Positions 1-6,890 of a stretch of DNA of 10,250 bases are shown here, in pieces. Position 1 is the stretch's first letter, and each line of letters opens with the position of its first letter. The notes beneath the pieces are model-generated. The model worked only from the letters and a program-made list of their open reading frames with translations. It had not been told where the DNA came from and ran no database searches. A program made the position numbers and the translations under genes. Origin of the DNA: Microbacteriaceae bacterium UBA1487 (lineage in GTDB: Bacteria; Actinomycetota; Actinomycetes; Actinomycetales; Microbacteriaceae); assembly GCA_002325245.1 (NCBI GenBank), contig DCRR01000014.1:1-10250 (forward strand). The letters are read 5' to 3'.

Positions 1-18
1 TCTAGCCCGCCCAAGTGC

Positions 19-1386
19 TCAGTCGTAGAGAGAGGCGACGGCCTCACGGAACGCGACCGTGTGCCGCGCGACGTCGTCGCTCGTGGTCGACGGGCACATC
101 AGCGCCATGTTGTGGAACGGCGTGATCAGGATCCCGCGGTTCAGCGCGTGCAGGTGCAGGTACTGCTGCAGCTCGAAATCGTCGGCGTCGGCCGCCTCGC
201 GCCCGTCGCGCGGCGGCGTCGGCCGGAAGCTGTACTCGGCGCGGCAGCCGAGCTGGGTCACCTGCCAGGGCGCCCCGAACTCGTCGATCGCCGCCTGCAC
301 GCCCTCGGTCCACTCCCGGGCCCGCTCGATCATGCCCGGGTAGACCTCCGGGGTGAGCACCTCGCCGAGGGTGGCGCGGATCCCCGCCATCGACAGCGCG
401 TTGCCGGCGAGCGTCCCGCCGACCCCTCCCACGTCGAGGTCCTCGCGACCCTCGCCGCCCCAGTTCAGGCTCTCGCTCACCCGATCGGCCAGCTCGTCGG
501 TCATCCCCCAGGCCGCCGCCGGGATGCCGCCGCCGATGGTCTTGCCGACCACGACCACGTCGGGTCGCAGTCCGTCGCGCGCGGTCATCCCGCCGGGCCC
601 CGCGCACAGCGTGTGGGTCTCGTCGATGACGAGCACCGTGCCGGTCTCGTCGCACGCCGCGCGCACCGCCTCGTGCCAGCCGGGCTCGGGCAGCACGATG
701 CCGATGTTGGTCAGCGCCGGCTCGATCAGCACCGCGGCGATCTCCCGCGCGGCGAGCGCCGCCAGGATCGCCGGCACGTCATTGAAGGCAACGACGACGG
801 TCGTGGTCGCCGGGTCGACAGGCGGACCGATGTTGCCGCGCCGCGAGACGACGCGGCCCTCATCGTCGAGGGTCGCGTAGGCCTCGTCGACGGTGCCGTG
901 GTAACAGAAGTCGATCACGAGCACCCTGTCGCGCCCGGTCGCCTGGCGGGCGTAGCGCAGCACGTGCCGGTTGGCGTCGGTCGCGCTCAGCGTGAACTGC
1001 CAGCGCGGCAGGCCGAAGCGCTCCGCCAGCAGGCCCGCGGCCGCCGCGGCGTCGGCGGTCGGCAGCATGAAGGTGGACCCGCGACGCAGCTGCGCGGTGA
1101 TCGCGGCGACCGACTTCTCAGGCGCGTGCCCGACCATCGCGCCGGTGTCGCCGAGACACAGGTCGACATGGTCGATCCCGTCGGCGCACTCGAAGTGCGC
1201 CCCCGCAGCCGAGACGACGTAGGGCGGCCACGGTCCGGGCCACTTCGCCATCCAGAGCATCGGAACCCCGTCGGGCAGGTGCTCGCGCCCCGCCTCCCAG
1301 AGCCGTTTCGATTCGGGGCGCGCCTCGGCGTAGCGCGCGAGCTCCTCCTCGAACAGTCGCGCGAGCCGGTCCCGATCGGCGTACAT
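19..1386 (-). CDS. Class III PLP-dependent aminotransferase (HemL-like), last visible gene of the polyamine-transport operon
   Basis: This 455-residue protein is a fold-type I, class III aminotransferase related to glutamate-1-semialdehyde aminomutase and often labelled 'aspartate aminotransferase family'. Visible landmarks are the tract LCLGDTGAMVGH (77-87), the YHG motif (162-164) that stacks on the cofactor, VIDETH with the pyridine-nitrogen aspartate D255, and VVVGKTIGGG with the Schiff-base lysine K282. Length is normal for the family. The ATG lies 4 bp after the potC-like stop, with no strong ribosome binding site, so translational coupling is likely. The position behind a polyamine-type ABC transporter suggests it deaminates the imported amine or a breakdown product. 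That is inference; the true substrate and amino acceptor are not visible. It is unlikely to be the haem-pathway HemL because of its operon. Fold and chemistry are secure; the substrate is not. Confidence 0.93.
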   Translation of the reverse strand: MYADRDRLARLFEEELARYAEARPESKRLWEAGREHLPDGVPMLWMAKWPGPWPPYVVSAAGAHFECADGIDHVDLCLGDTGAMVGHAPEKSVAAITAQLRRGSTFMLPTADAAAAAGLLAERFGLPRWQFTLSATDANRHVLRYARQATGRDRVLVIDFCYHGTVDEAYATLDDEGRVVSRRGNIGPPVDPATTTVVVAFNDVPAILAALAAREIAAVLIEPALTNIGIVLPEPGWHEAVRAACDETGTVLVIDETHTLCAGPGGMTARDGLRPDVVVVGKTIGGGIPAAAWGMTDELADRVSESLNWGGEGREDLDVGGVGGTLAGNALSMAGIRATLGEVLTPEVYPGMIERAREWTEGVQAAIDEFGAPWQVTQLGCRAEYSFRPTPPRDGREAADADDFELQQYLHLHALNRGILITPFHNMALMCPSTTSDDVARHTVAFREAVASLYD

Positions 1387-1390
1387 GGCG

Positions 1391-2236
1391 TCAGCCGGTC
1401 TTGGCGAGCTTCTTGCGCCGCGCCGCGGCGGAGAGCTGCGTGGCCACCACCAGGATGATCGCCGCGAAGAACACCGCCGAGGCGATGACGTTCGCCTGCG
1501 CGGGGATGCCTCGCGCAGCCGCCGTGTAGACGTACTTCGGGAAGGTCACGGCGGCACCCGAGTTGAAGTTCGTGATGATGAAGTCGTCGAAGCTCAGCGC
1601 GAAGGAGAGCAGCGCGGCCGCGATGATGCCCGGCAGCAGCAACGGGAACGTGATGCGCCAGAACACCTGGCCGGGGCTCGCATACAGATCGCGCCCCGCC
1701 TCCTCGAGCGCCGGGTCGAGGCTCGCCACGCGGGCGCGCACCGTGACGACGACGAAGCTGATGCAGAACATCGTGTGGGCGATGATGATCGTCAGCAGCC
1801 CCTTCGGAATGCCCGCCGACAGGAACTGCGCGGCCAGGCCCGCGCCGAGCACCACCTCGGGCGTCGCCATCGGCAGGAACAGCAGCAGCGTCGTCGCCGC
1901 GCGGAACCGGAACCGGTAGCGCACGAGCGCGATCGCCATCGCGGTGCCGAGCGTCGTCGCCGCGATCGTCGCCGCGCCTCCCACCAGGATGCTGTTGCCG
2001 AAGGCGACGCACACCTCCTCCTGGTCGCAGACGTTCAGCCAGTTGTCGAAGGTGAAGCCGCGCCAGACGATGTTGGTGCGTCGCACATCATTGAATGAGA
2101 ACACGATCGTATAGGCGATCGGGATCAAGAGGAACACCAGCGCCATGATCGAGTAGGCGCCGAGACCCCACTTGCCGACGCCGAGCCGGAACGGGCGACG
2201 GGTCGCGGGGCGACGCACGGGGGTCGACGTGCTCAC
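1391..2236 (-). CDS. potC: Polyamine-type ABC transporter permease, PotC-like
   Basis: This 281-residue integral membrane protein is the second permease of a spermidine/putrescine-type ABC importer. About six hydrophobic segments are visible (roughly 27-48, 82-105, 113-137, 145-166, 200-222, 250-272). The cytoplasmic EAA loop reads ALEEAGRDLYASP (176-188) and contacts the ATPase. The tract SFALSFDDFIITNF (211-224) is typical of PotC/PotI proteins. The start is a GTG whose last bases overlap the TGA of the upstream potB-like gene (4-bp overlap). A strong GGAGGA sits 6 nt upstream and supports this start. Two cysteines, C70 and C76, lie in the predicted outside loop after the first membrane helix. 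The family is secure; preference for putrescine, spermidine or another cation cannot be read from the sequence. Confidence 0.95.
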   Translation of the reverse strand: MSTSTPVRRPATRRPFRLGVGKWGLGAYSIMALVFLLIPIAYTIVFSFNDVRRTNIVWRGFTFDNWLNVCDQEEVCVAFGNSILVGGAATIAATTLGTAMAIALVRYRFRFRAATTLLLFLPMATPEVVLGAGLAAQFLSAGIPKGLLTIIIAHTMFCISFVVVTVRARVASLDPALEEAGRDLYASPGQVFWRITFPLLLPGIIAAALLSFALSFDDFIITNFNSGAAVTFPKYVYTAAARGIPAQANVIASAVFFAAIILVVATQLSAAARRKKLAKTG

Positions 2237-3150
2237 AGCAGGTCCTCCGTTCCGCTCCGGCGCACATAGACGCTGACGAGCACGAGGATGGCGGCCATCA
2301 GCACGATCGACAGCGCAGCGGCGGCCGGGAAGTTCTGCAGCACGAGGAAGTTCGCCTCGATGACGTTTCCGATCATGACCGTGTCGGTGGAGCCGAGGAA
2401 GTCGCGACTGGCGTTGATGTAGTCGCCCGCCGCGGGGATGAAGGTCAGCAGGGTACCCGAGATCACACCCGGCAGCGACAGCGGCAGCGTGACGCGCACG
2501 AAGGTGCTCGCCGGGCTCGCGTAGAGGTCACCGCCGGCTTCGACGTAGCGCAGGTCGAGCCGCTCGAGCGAGGTGTAGATCGGCAGCGTCATGAACGGGA
2601 TGAAGTTGTACGTCAGACCGAAGATGACCGAGAACGGCGTGCCGGTGATGTAGTCCCCCGGCGCGATCAGCGACAGCGCCTGCAGCGCGCCCACGACCAC
2701 GCCCTCATCGGAGAAGATCTGCTTCCAGGCGAGGGTGCGCAGCAGGAAGCTGATGAAGAACGGGGCGATCACGAGCGTCAGCGCGAGGGCCTGCCAGAGC
2801 GGGAAGCGCCGCAGCTTGACGCCGATGAAGTACGCGAGCGGGTAGCCGATAATGAGCGCGAACACCGTCGCCGTCGCGGCGTAGCCGAAGGAGCGGATGA
2901 TGACCGGCCAGTACGTGTCGAGAACGGTGACGTAGTTCTCCCACTTGAAGGCGTAGTCGTACTGCCCGATGTCGCCGAACTCGCGGGGCGCCTGGAGGCT
3001 CGTCAGGATGAGCGAGAACAGCGGCACCAGGAAGAACAGCAGCAGGTAGAACGCTCCCGGCAGCAGCAGGAAGAGCGCGATCGGACTGCGCCGCCGCACC
3101 GCCGGTTCGGCGGTGCTGGTGGGCGTCCCGGCGAAGGCTCCGAAGGCCAT
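2233..3150 (-). CDS. potB: Polyamine-type ABC transporter permease, PotB-like
   Basis: This 305-residue membrane protein is the first permease of the importer. After a short polar N-terminus it shows hydrophobic segments at about 23-50, 83-110, 118-138, 172-195, 224-243 and 275-296. The EAA loop reads VEAGGDLYASP (203-213), followed by a run like RVTLPLSLPGVISG, the usual PotB/PotH arrangement. The tract IPAAGDYI (238-245) near the C-terminal half is also characteristic of PotB. The ATG begins 2 bp after the ATPase gene's stop. GGGAAGG (3158-3164) lies 7 nt upstream, inside the end of the ATPase gene. Its stop overlaps the GTG of the next permease. It should form the transmembrane pore as a heterodimer with the PotC-like protein. 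Confidence 0.95.
   Translation of the reverse strand: MAFGAFAGTPTSTAEPAVRRRSPIALFLLLPGAFYLLLFFLVPLFSLILTSLQAPREFGDIGQYDYAFKWENYVTVLDTYWPVIIRSFGYAATATVFALIIGYPLAYFIGVKLRRFPLWQALALTLVIAPFFISFLLRTLAWKQIFSDEGVVVGALQALSLIAPGDYITGTPFSVIFGLTYNFIPFMTLPIYTSLERLDLRYVEAGGDLYASPASTFVRVTLPLSLPGVISGTLLTFIPAAGDYINASRDFLGSTDTVMIGNVIEANFLVLQNFPAAAALSIVLMAAILVLVSVYVRRSGTEDLL
2243..2248 (-). promoter_or_regulatory. Ribosome binding site for the GTG start of the potC-like permease
   Basis: Read on the minus strand this is GGAGGA, 6 nt before the GTG at 2236. It lies within the last codons of the upstream permease gene. It supports the GTG start that overlaps the previous stop. Confidence 0.8.
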
Positions 3151-3152
3151 CG

Positions 3153-4349
3153 TCAGGCCTTCCCGAGCTCCGCCTCGAGCCGCTGACGCTGCTGCAGCGC
3201 GATCGACTTGGTGTCGTCATCGGGGTCGAAGCGGCGGAGGTCGGCCGGATCATCGGCGAGGCCGAAGCCGTGCTCGACGTTCCAGGTCACCCACACCTCG
3301 GCGCCGTCGTGCACGGCCGGACCGAAGCCCATGTTCTGCGCGAAGGCGACGATGTTGCCGACTCCAGGGATGCCGATCTGGTACTGCGTGCTGACGCCGG
3401 AGAACGAGACATCGTTGACGCGTCCCGGACCGAGCATGTTCACGCCGGCCTTCTCGGCGGGCTCCTTCGAGTGCACCGTCAGCTTCTCGGGACGGACGCC
3501 GATCGTCACCTCGCCCGTGTGGCGCTGGGCGCGCGAGGTCGGGGTGCTGATCTTGCGCCCGGCGACGTCGACGACGATGGTGTCGCCGGCGGAGGCGGTG
3601 ACCGGGCCGCTGAACAGGTTCGACTGCCCGAGGAAGTTCGCCACGAACGCCGTCGTCGGCAGCTCGTAGAGCTCCTCCGGCGCGCCCATCTGCTCGATGC
3701 GCCCCTTGTTCATGACCGCGATCGTGTCGGCCATGGTCATGGCCTCCTCCTGATCGTGGGTCACGTGAAGGAAGGTGAGGCCGACATCCTCCTGGATGTC
3801 CTTCAACTCGATCTGCATCTGCCGACGCAGCTTCAGGTCGAGCGCGCCGAGCGGCTCGTCAAGCAGCAGCAGGGCGGGACGGTTCACGACCGCGCGGGCG
3901 AGTGCGACACGCTGCTGCTGCCCGCCCGAGAGCGAAGCCGGTCGGCGCTGCGCGAGGTGATCGAGTTCGACCAGGCGCAGGGCCTCATGGGCGAGCCCCA
4001 TCGCGTTCTCGATCCGGCGGCGCTTCAGGCCGAAGGCCACGTTCTCGATGATCGACATGTGCGGGAAGAGCGCGTAGCTCTGGAACACAGTGTTCACCGG
4101 GCGGCGGTAGGTCTTGACGTGGGTCACGTCGTTGCCACCGATCAGGATCTGCCCCGAGGTCGGCTCTTCGAGCCCCGCGATGAGGCGCAGGGTCGTCGTC
4201 TTGCCGCAGCCGGACGGGCCGAGCAGGGCGAAGAACGACCCTGCCGGGATCATCAGATCGAGCTCTTCGATCGCCGTGAAACCCGGGAACCGCTTGCTGA
4301 CGCCGACCAGTTCGAGGTCGGCGCCCGATTCGGCGAAGGTGCTCGCCAT
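3153..4349 (-). CDS. potA: Polyamine-type ABC transporter ATP-binding protein, PotA-like
   Basis: This 398-residue protein is the nucleotide-binding subunit that powers the importer from the cytoplasmic face. All ATPase elements are intact: Walker A GPSGCGKTT (44-52), Q-loop Q90, ABC signature LSGGQQQR (140-147), Walker B ending D164-E165-P166, a D-loop (ALD), and the switch histidine H198 in HVTHDQEEA. The C-terminal third carries the TOBE-type domain of the CUT1/PotA/MalK class, with IGVRPEKL at 283-290. Length is close to that of PotA proteins. The ATG is 24 bp after the binding-protein stop and has only a weak ribosome binding site, as expected for an internal operon gene. A related substrate class such as opines or other cationic amines is possible, but the four-gene set and its sequence signatures favour polyamines. 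Confidence 0.96.
   Translation of the reverse strand: MASTFAESGADLELVGVSKRFPGFTAIEELDLMIPAGSFFALLGPSGCGKTTTLRLIAGLEEPTSGQILIGGNDVTHVKTYRRPVNTVFQSYALFPHMSIIENVAFGLKRRRIENAMGLAHEALRLVELDHLAQRRPASLSGGQQQRVALARAVVNRPALLLLDEPLGALDLKLRRQMQIELKDIQEDVGLTFLHVTHDQEEAMTMADTIAVMNKGRIEQMGAPEELYELPTTAFVANFLGQSNLFSGPVTASAGDTIVVDVAGRKISTPTSRAQRHTGEVTIGVRPEKLTVHSKEPAEKAGVNMLGPGRVNDVSFSGVSTQYQIGIPGVGNIVAFAQNMGFGPAVHDGAEVWVTWNVEHGFGLADDPADLRRFDPDDDTKSIALQQRQRLEAELGKA
3158..3164 (-). promoter_or_regulatory. Ribosome binding site for the potB-like permease
   Basis: Read on the minus strand this is GGGAAGG, 7 nt before the ATG at 3150. It overlaps the final codons of the ATPase gene, consistent with coupled translation. 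Confidence 0.7.
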
Positions 4350-4373
4350 GGTCGTCTCGCGCCCGCCCTCGGC

Positions 4374-5582
4374 CTAGGCGCCCAGCAGGACGGCTTGGAA
4401 GGCGCTGTCGAACGACTGCTCCTCCGCGGACGTCAGGCCCCGGAACACCTTGACCTGGGAGAGCGTCTCGGCGTTCGGGAAGATCAGCTGATCTTCGGCG
4501 AGGTCCGGGTCGATCGCGAGCATGGCCTCCTGCGCGCCCTCGACTGGGGTGATGTAGTTCACCCACGCCGCCACCTCGGCCGCGACCTCGGGCTCGTAGT
4601 AGTAGTTCATGAGCGTCTCGGCGTTGGTCTTGCGGGTCGAGCCGATCGGGATCATGAAGTTGTCGTTCCAGAGGGTTCCGCCGCCCTCGGGGATCATGAA
4701 CTCCCACTTGTCGCCGGCCTCGTAGTTGATGACCGTGATGTCGCCCGACCAGCAGATCGCCACCAGGGTGTCCTCGTTGACCAGGTCGTCGAGGTAGGAG
4801 TTGCCGGCGACGTTGCGGATCTGGCCGTTCGTGATCTGCTCGCGGAACACGTCGAGCGCCGCCTGGAACTGGTCCTCGGTGAAGTCGCTCGAGATGTCGA
4901 CGCCCTGCTCGCTCATGATGACGCCGATCGTGTCGCGCATCTCGCTCAGCACGCCGACGCGGCCCTTGAACTCCGGCTTCCAGAGGTCGGAGACGGTGCG
5001 GATGCCCTCGGGCACGCGCTCCTTGTTCCAGGCGATACCCGCGAACCCGCCCTGCCACGGCAGCGAGTTGGTGCGGCCCGGGTCGAAGCTCACGTCGACG
5101 AGGCTCGGGTTCAGGTTGGCCTTGTTCGGGATGTTGGCGTCGTTCAGGGCCTGCGTGTAGCCGAGGCGGATCCAGCGGTTGCACATCCAGTCGGTGAGGC
5201 AGACCAGGTCGGCGCCGATGTCGCGGCCCAGCACGAGCTGGTCGCGCACCTTCGCGTAGTAGGTGTTGTTGTCGTCGATGTCGACCAGGTAGTTGACGGC
5301 GATCCCGGTCTCGGCGATGAACGCGTCGAGGGTCGGGTTGTTGCCGTCGTCGTCCTCGTCGAGGTAGGCGGGCCAGTTCGCCCAGTTGAGGGTCGGGTCG
5401 TTCGCGGAGTTGTCGGTCGCCGCGGTCGGCGCCTCGGTGCCGGACGGCGTGCACGCGGCGAGCGCGAGGGCGGTGGCTCCGGCTCCGGCGCCCGCGAGCA
5501 CCGCGCGGCGGCTCAGCTGCGAGCGGCGCGCCTGCGCAACCAGTTGGCGGATGATCGGGTCTTCGGAAAGCTGCCGAGTCAT
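4374..5582 (-). CDS. potD: Extracellular polyamine-binding lipoprotein, PotD/PotF-like
   Basis: This 402-residue substrate-binding protein is the capture component of the importer. The start at 5582 is preferred over an in-frame ATG at 5690 because GAGGAG lies 9 nt upstream, and because the 36 extra residues have no signal-peptide character. The N-terminus shows a twin-arginine tract SRRAVLAG (24-31), an alanine-rich core and a lipobox LAAC ending at C44, so it is probably a Tat-exported, lipid-anchored protein. The mature part begins with an NWANWPAYL tract (66-74), like the PotD ligand-site opening. E214-x-R216-D217 and W305-x-D307 fall where PotD has its amine-binding acidic residues, and W278 matches a stacking tryptophan. 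These assignments come from pattern comparison by eye. It is first in the operon and divergent from ald. Confidence 0.94.
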   Translation of the reverse strand: MTRQLSEDPIIRQLVAQARRSQLSRRAVLAGAGAGATALALAACTPSGTEAPTAATDNSANDPTLNWANWPAYLDEDDDGNNPTLDAFIAETGIAVNYLVDIDDNNTYYAKVRDQLVLGRDIGADLVCLTDWMCNRWIRLGYTQALNDANIPNKANLNPSLVDVSFDPGRTNSLPWQGGFAGIAWNKERVPEGIRTVSDLWKPEFKGRVGVLSEMRDTIGVIMSEQGVDISSDFTEDQFQAALDVFREQITNGQIRNVAGNSYLDDLVNEDTLVAICWSGDITVINYEAGDKWEFMIPEGGGTLWNDNFMIPIGSTRKTNAETLMNYYYEPEVAAEVAAWVNYITPVEGAQEAMLAIDPDLAEDQLIFPNAETLSQVKVFRGLTSAEEQSFDSAFQAVLLGA

Positions 5583-5591
5583 GACGGGGAT

Positions 5592-5597
5592 CTCCTC
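5592..5597 (-). promoter_or_regulatory. Ribosome binding site deciding the potD-like start
   Basis: Read on the minus strand this is GAGGAG, 9 nt before the ATG at 5582. It is the best Shine-Dalgarno match near the gene. It argues against the longer in-frame start at 5690. Confidence 0.8.
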
Positions 5598-5617
5598 ACA
5601 AATCACGCGAATATCGT

Positions 5618-5631
5618 CGGCGCTGGCGCCG
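5618..5631. repeat. GC-rich inverted repeat in the potD-like leader
   Basis: CGGCGC-TG-GCGCCG has perfect 6-bp arms and a 2-bp centre. It lies about 20 bp before the potD-like ribosome binding site on the minus strand. A 2-nt loop is too tight for a clean RNA hairpin without opening the inner pairs, so a DNA operator or a shortened stem are both possible. No U-run follows on either strand, so it is not a terminator. Confidence 0.4.
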
Positions 5632-5702
5632 TGTGTCGATACTGGCACAGCGGGTTCCGCGAGGGAACGGAAATCGCGCAAAACCTCCATTCCGAAACAT
5701 AC

Positions 5703-5714
5703 ATTTCACGAAAT
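5703..5714. repeat. Short inverted repeat, candidate operator
   Basis: ATTTC-AC-GAAAT has perfect 5-bp arms and a 2-bp centre. It lies directly upstream of a possible minus-strand -10 (TATGTT, 5696-5701) of the polyamine operon and about 50 bp upstream of the ald -10. The position suits a transcription factor site. I do not recognise the regulator family. Confidence 0.4.
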
Positions 5715-5762
5715 CCGCGCTCTGCTCCAAAAAAAATTGCGGAATCCGTGGCATACCCCGGC

Positions 5763-5774
5763 TACGCTGAAACC
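5763..5774 (+). promoter_or_regulatory. ald: Probable -10 element of a leaderless ald promoter
   Basis: TACGCT (5763-5768) fits the actinobacterial TAnnnT -10 pattern. It ends 6 nt before the A of the ald ATG, so transcription would start at or very near the start codon. No Shine-Dalgarno sequence is present between it and the ATG. TTGCGG (5737-5742) resembles a -35 but lies 20 nt away, longer than ideal, so the -35 is uncertain. Confidence 0.5.
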
Positions 5775-6890
5775 ATGAAGGTCGGGGTTCCGAGCGAGAT
5801 CAAGAACAATGAGTTCCGCGTGGCCATCACACCCGCGGGCGTCCATGAGCTCACCAGTCACGGTCATGAGGTCACGGTGCAGAGCGGCGCGGGCCTCGGC
5901 TCGTCGATCACCGACGACGACTTCCGCGGCGCGGGGGCGCGCATCGCCGAGGACGCGGCGACCGTGTGGAATGAGTCCGAGCTCATCCTCAAGGTGAAAG
6001 AGCCGATCGAGTCGGAGTACAGCTACTTCCGGCCCGACCTGACGCTGTTCGCCTACCTGCACCTCGCCGCCGAGCGCGAACTCACCGAGGCGCTCATGGC
6101 CAGCGGCATCACCGCGATCGCCTACGAGACCGTGCAGCTGCCGAACCGTGCGCTGCCCCTGCTCGCCCCGATGAGCGAGGTGGCGGGCCGTCTCGCTCCG
6201 ATCGTCGGCGCCAACGCCATGATGAGCCCGCAGGGCGGACCGGGGATCCTGGTTCCCGGCGTCCCCGGCACGCGATCCGCCGAGGTGGTCATCCTCGGCG
6301 GCGGCGTCGCGGGCACCAACGCGGCGGCGGTGAGCGTCGGACTCGGCGCCCGGGTCACGATCCTCGACACCAACATCCAGCGCCTGCGGGAGCTCGACGC
6401 GCTCTACGCGGGCCGAGTCCGCACCACGGTCTCCAACCGCTTCGAGATCGAACTCGCGGTCAGCGAGGCCAACCTCGTGATCGGCTCGGTGCTCGTTCCC
6501 GGTGCCAAGGCGCCGAAGCTGGTCAGCAACGAGCTCGTCTCGCGCATGAGGCCCGGGAGCGTGCTCGTCGACATCGCCGTGGATCAGGGCGGCTGCTTCG
6601 AGGACAGCCACCCGACGACGCACGCCGATCCCACGTTCCGGGTGCACGAGTCGCTCTTCTACTGCGTCGCGAACATGCCCGGCGCCGTCGCGCACACCTC
6701 GACCTACGCGCTGACCAACGCGACGATGCCGTACGCGGCGACGCTCGCGAACCTCGGCTGGCGCGAGGCGCTGCGGCGCGATCCGGCGCTCGCGCTCGGG
6801 CTCAACGTGCACGCGGGCAGCCTGGTCACCGAACCGGTCGCCGTCGCACACGGACTGCCCTCGACCGCGCTGGCCTCAGTCCTCGCCTAG
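5775..6890 (+). CDS. ald: L-alanine dehydrogenase (NAD-dependent)
   Basis: This 371-residue cytoplasmic enzyme interconverts L-alanine and pyruvate plus ammonium with NAD(H). The N-terminus MKVGVPSEIKNNEFRVAITP closely matches the mycobacterial enzyme. The catalytic and substrate-binding residues fall at the same numbers known there: R15, K75, H96 and D270. The Rossmann nucleotide motif is GGGVAG (175-180), and D198 ends the following strand (VTILD), as expected for NAD specificity. Length is normal for the family. The ATG has no Shine-Dalgarno, while a TAnnnT -10 sits 6 nt upstream, so the mRNA is probably leaderless. It is divergent from the polyamine operon. Its last 15 bp overlap the 3' end of the convergent FtsK-type gene. 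In mycobacteria ald is controlled by the Lrp-family AldR; no such gene is visible here. Confidence 0.98.
   Translation: MKVGVPSEIKNNEFRVAITPAGVHELTSHGHEVTVQSGAGLGSSITDDDFRGAGARIAEDAATVWNESELILKVKEPIESEYSYFRPDLTLFAYLHLAAERELTEALMASGITAIAYETVQLPNRALPLLAPMSEVAGRLAPIVGANAMMSPQGGPGILVPGVPGTRSAEVVILGGGVAGTNAAAVSVGLGARVTILDTNIQRLRELDALYAGRVRTTVSNRFEIELAVSEANLVIGSVLVPGAKAPKLVSNELVSRMRPGSVLVDIAVDQGGCFEDSHPTTHADPTFRVHESLFYCVANMPGAVAHTSTYALTNATMPYAATLANLGWREALRRDPALALGLNVHAGSLVTEPVAVAHGLPSTALASVLA

Larger units (their letters stand above)
5583..5774. promoter_or_regulatory. Divergent regulatory region between the polyamine operon and ald
   Basis: This 192-bp region holds no convincing gene and must carry the control signals for both flanking transcripts. 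It is locally AT-rich, with an A8 run at 5729-5736, in contrast to the surrounding coding DNA. Several short symmetric elements are visible: CGGCGC-TG-GCGCCG (5618-5631), GTTCC-N5-GGAAC (5654-5668) and ATTTC-AC-GAAAT (5703-5714). A direct motif AAATC followed by CGCG or CGCGC recurs at 5600-5609 (AAATCACGCG), 5671-5679 (AAATCGCGC) and 5711-5720 (AAATCCGCGC). For the operon, TATGTT on the minus strand (5696-5701) is a possible -10, but I found no good -35 partner. The elements are directly visible; their regulatory role is inference. Confidence 0.6.

Noticed and set aside
61..1458. A plus-strand open frame antisense to the aminotransferase
   Set aside because: Same high-GC shadow effect; no motifs and no ribosome binding site, while the minus-strand frame has intact PLP-binding residues.
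5654..5668. GTTCC-N5-GGAAC as an SOS (LexA) box
   Set aside because: The actinobacterial LexA box has GAAC followed by GTTC. Here the arms are in the opposite order, so it is only a generic inverted repeat.
5583..5690. Upstream ATG at 5690 giving a 438-residue potD-like protein
   Set aside because: The extra 36 residues would place the twin-arginine signal deep inside the protein, whereas GAGGAG lies 9 nt before the ATG at 5582.
3270..5774. A plus-strand open frame continuous with ald that would extend it to over 1200 residues
   Set aside because: It runs antisense through the potA- and potD-like genes, has low-complexity Arg/Asp/His/Val-rich composition, and the true ald N-terminus at 5775 is fixed by family similarity.
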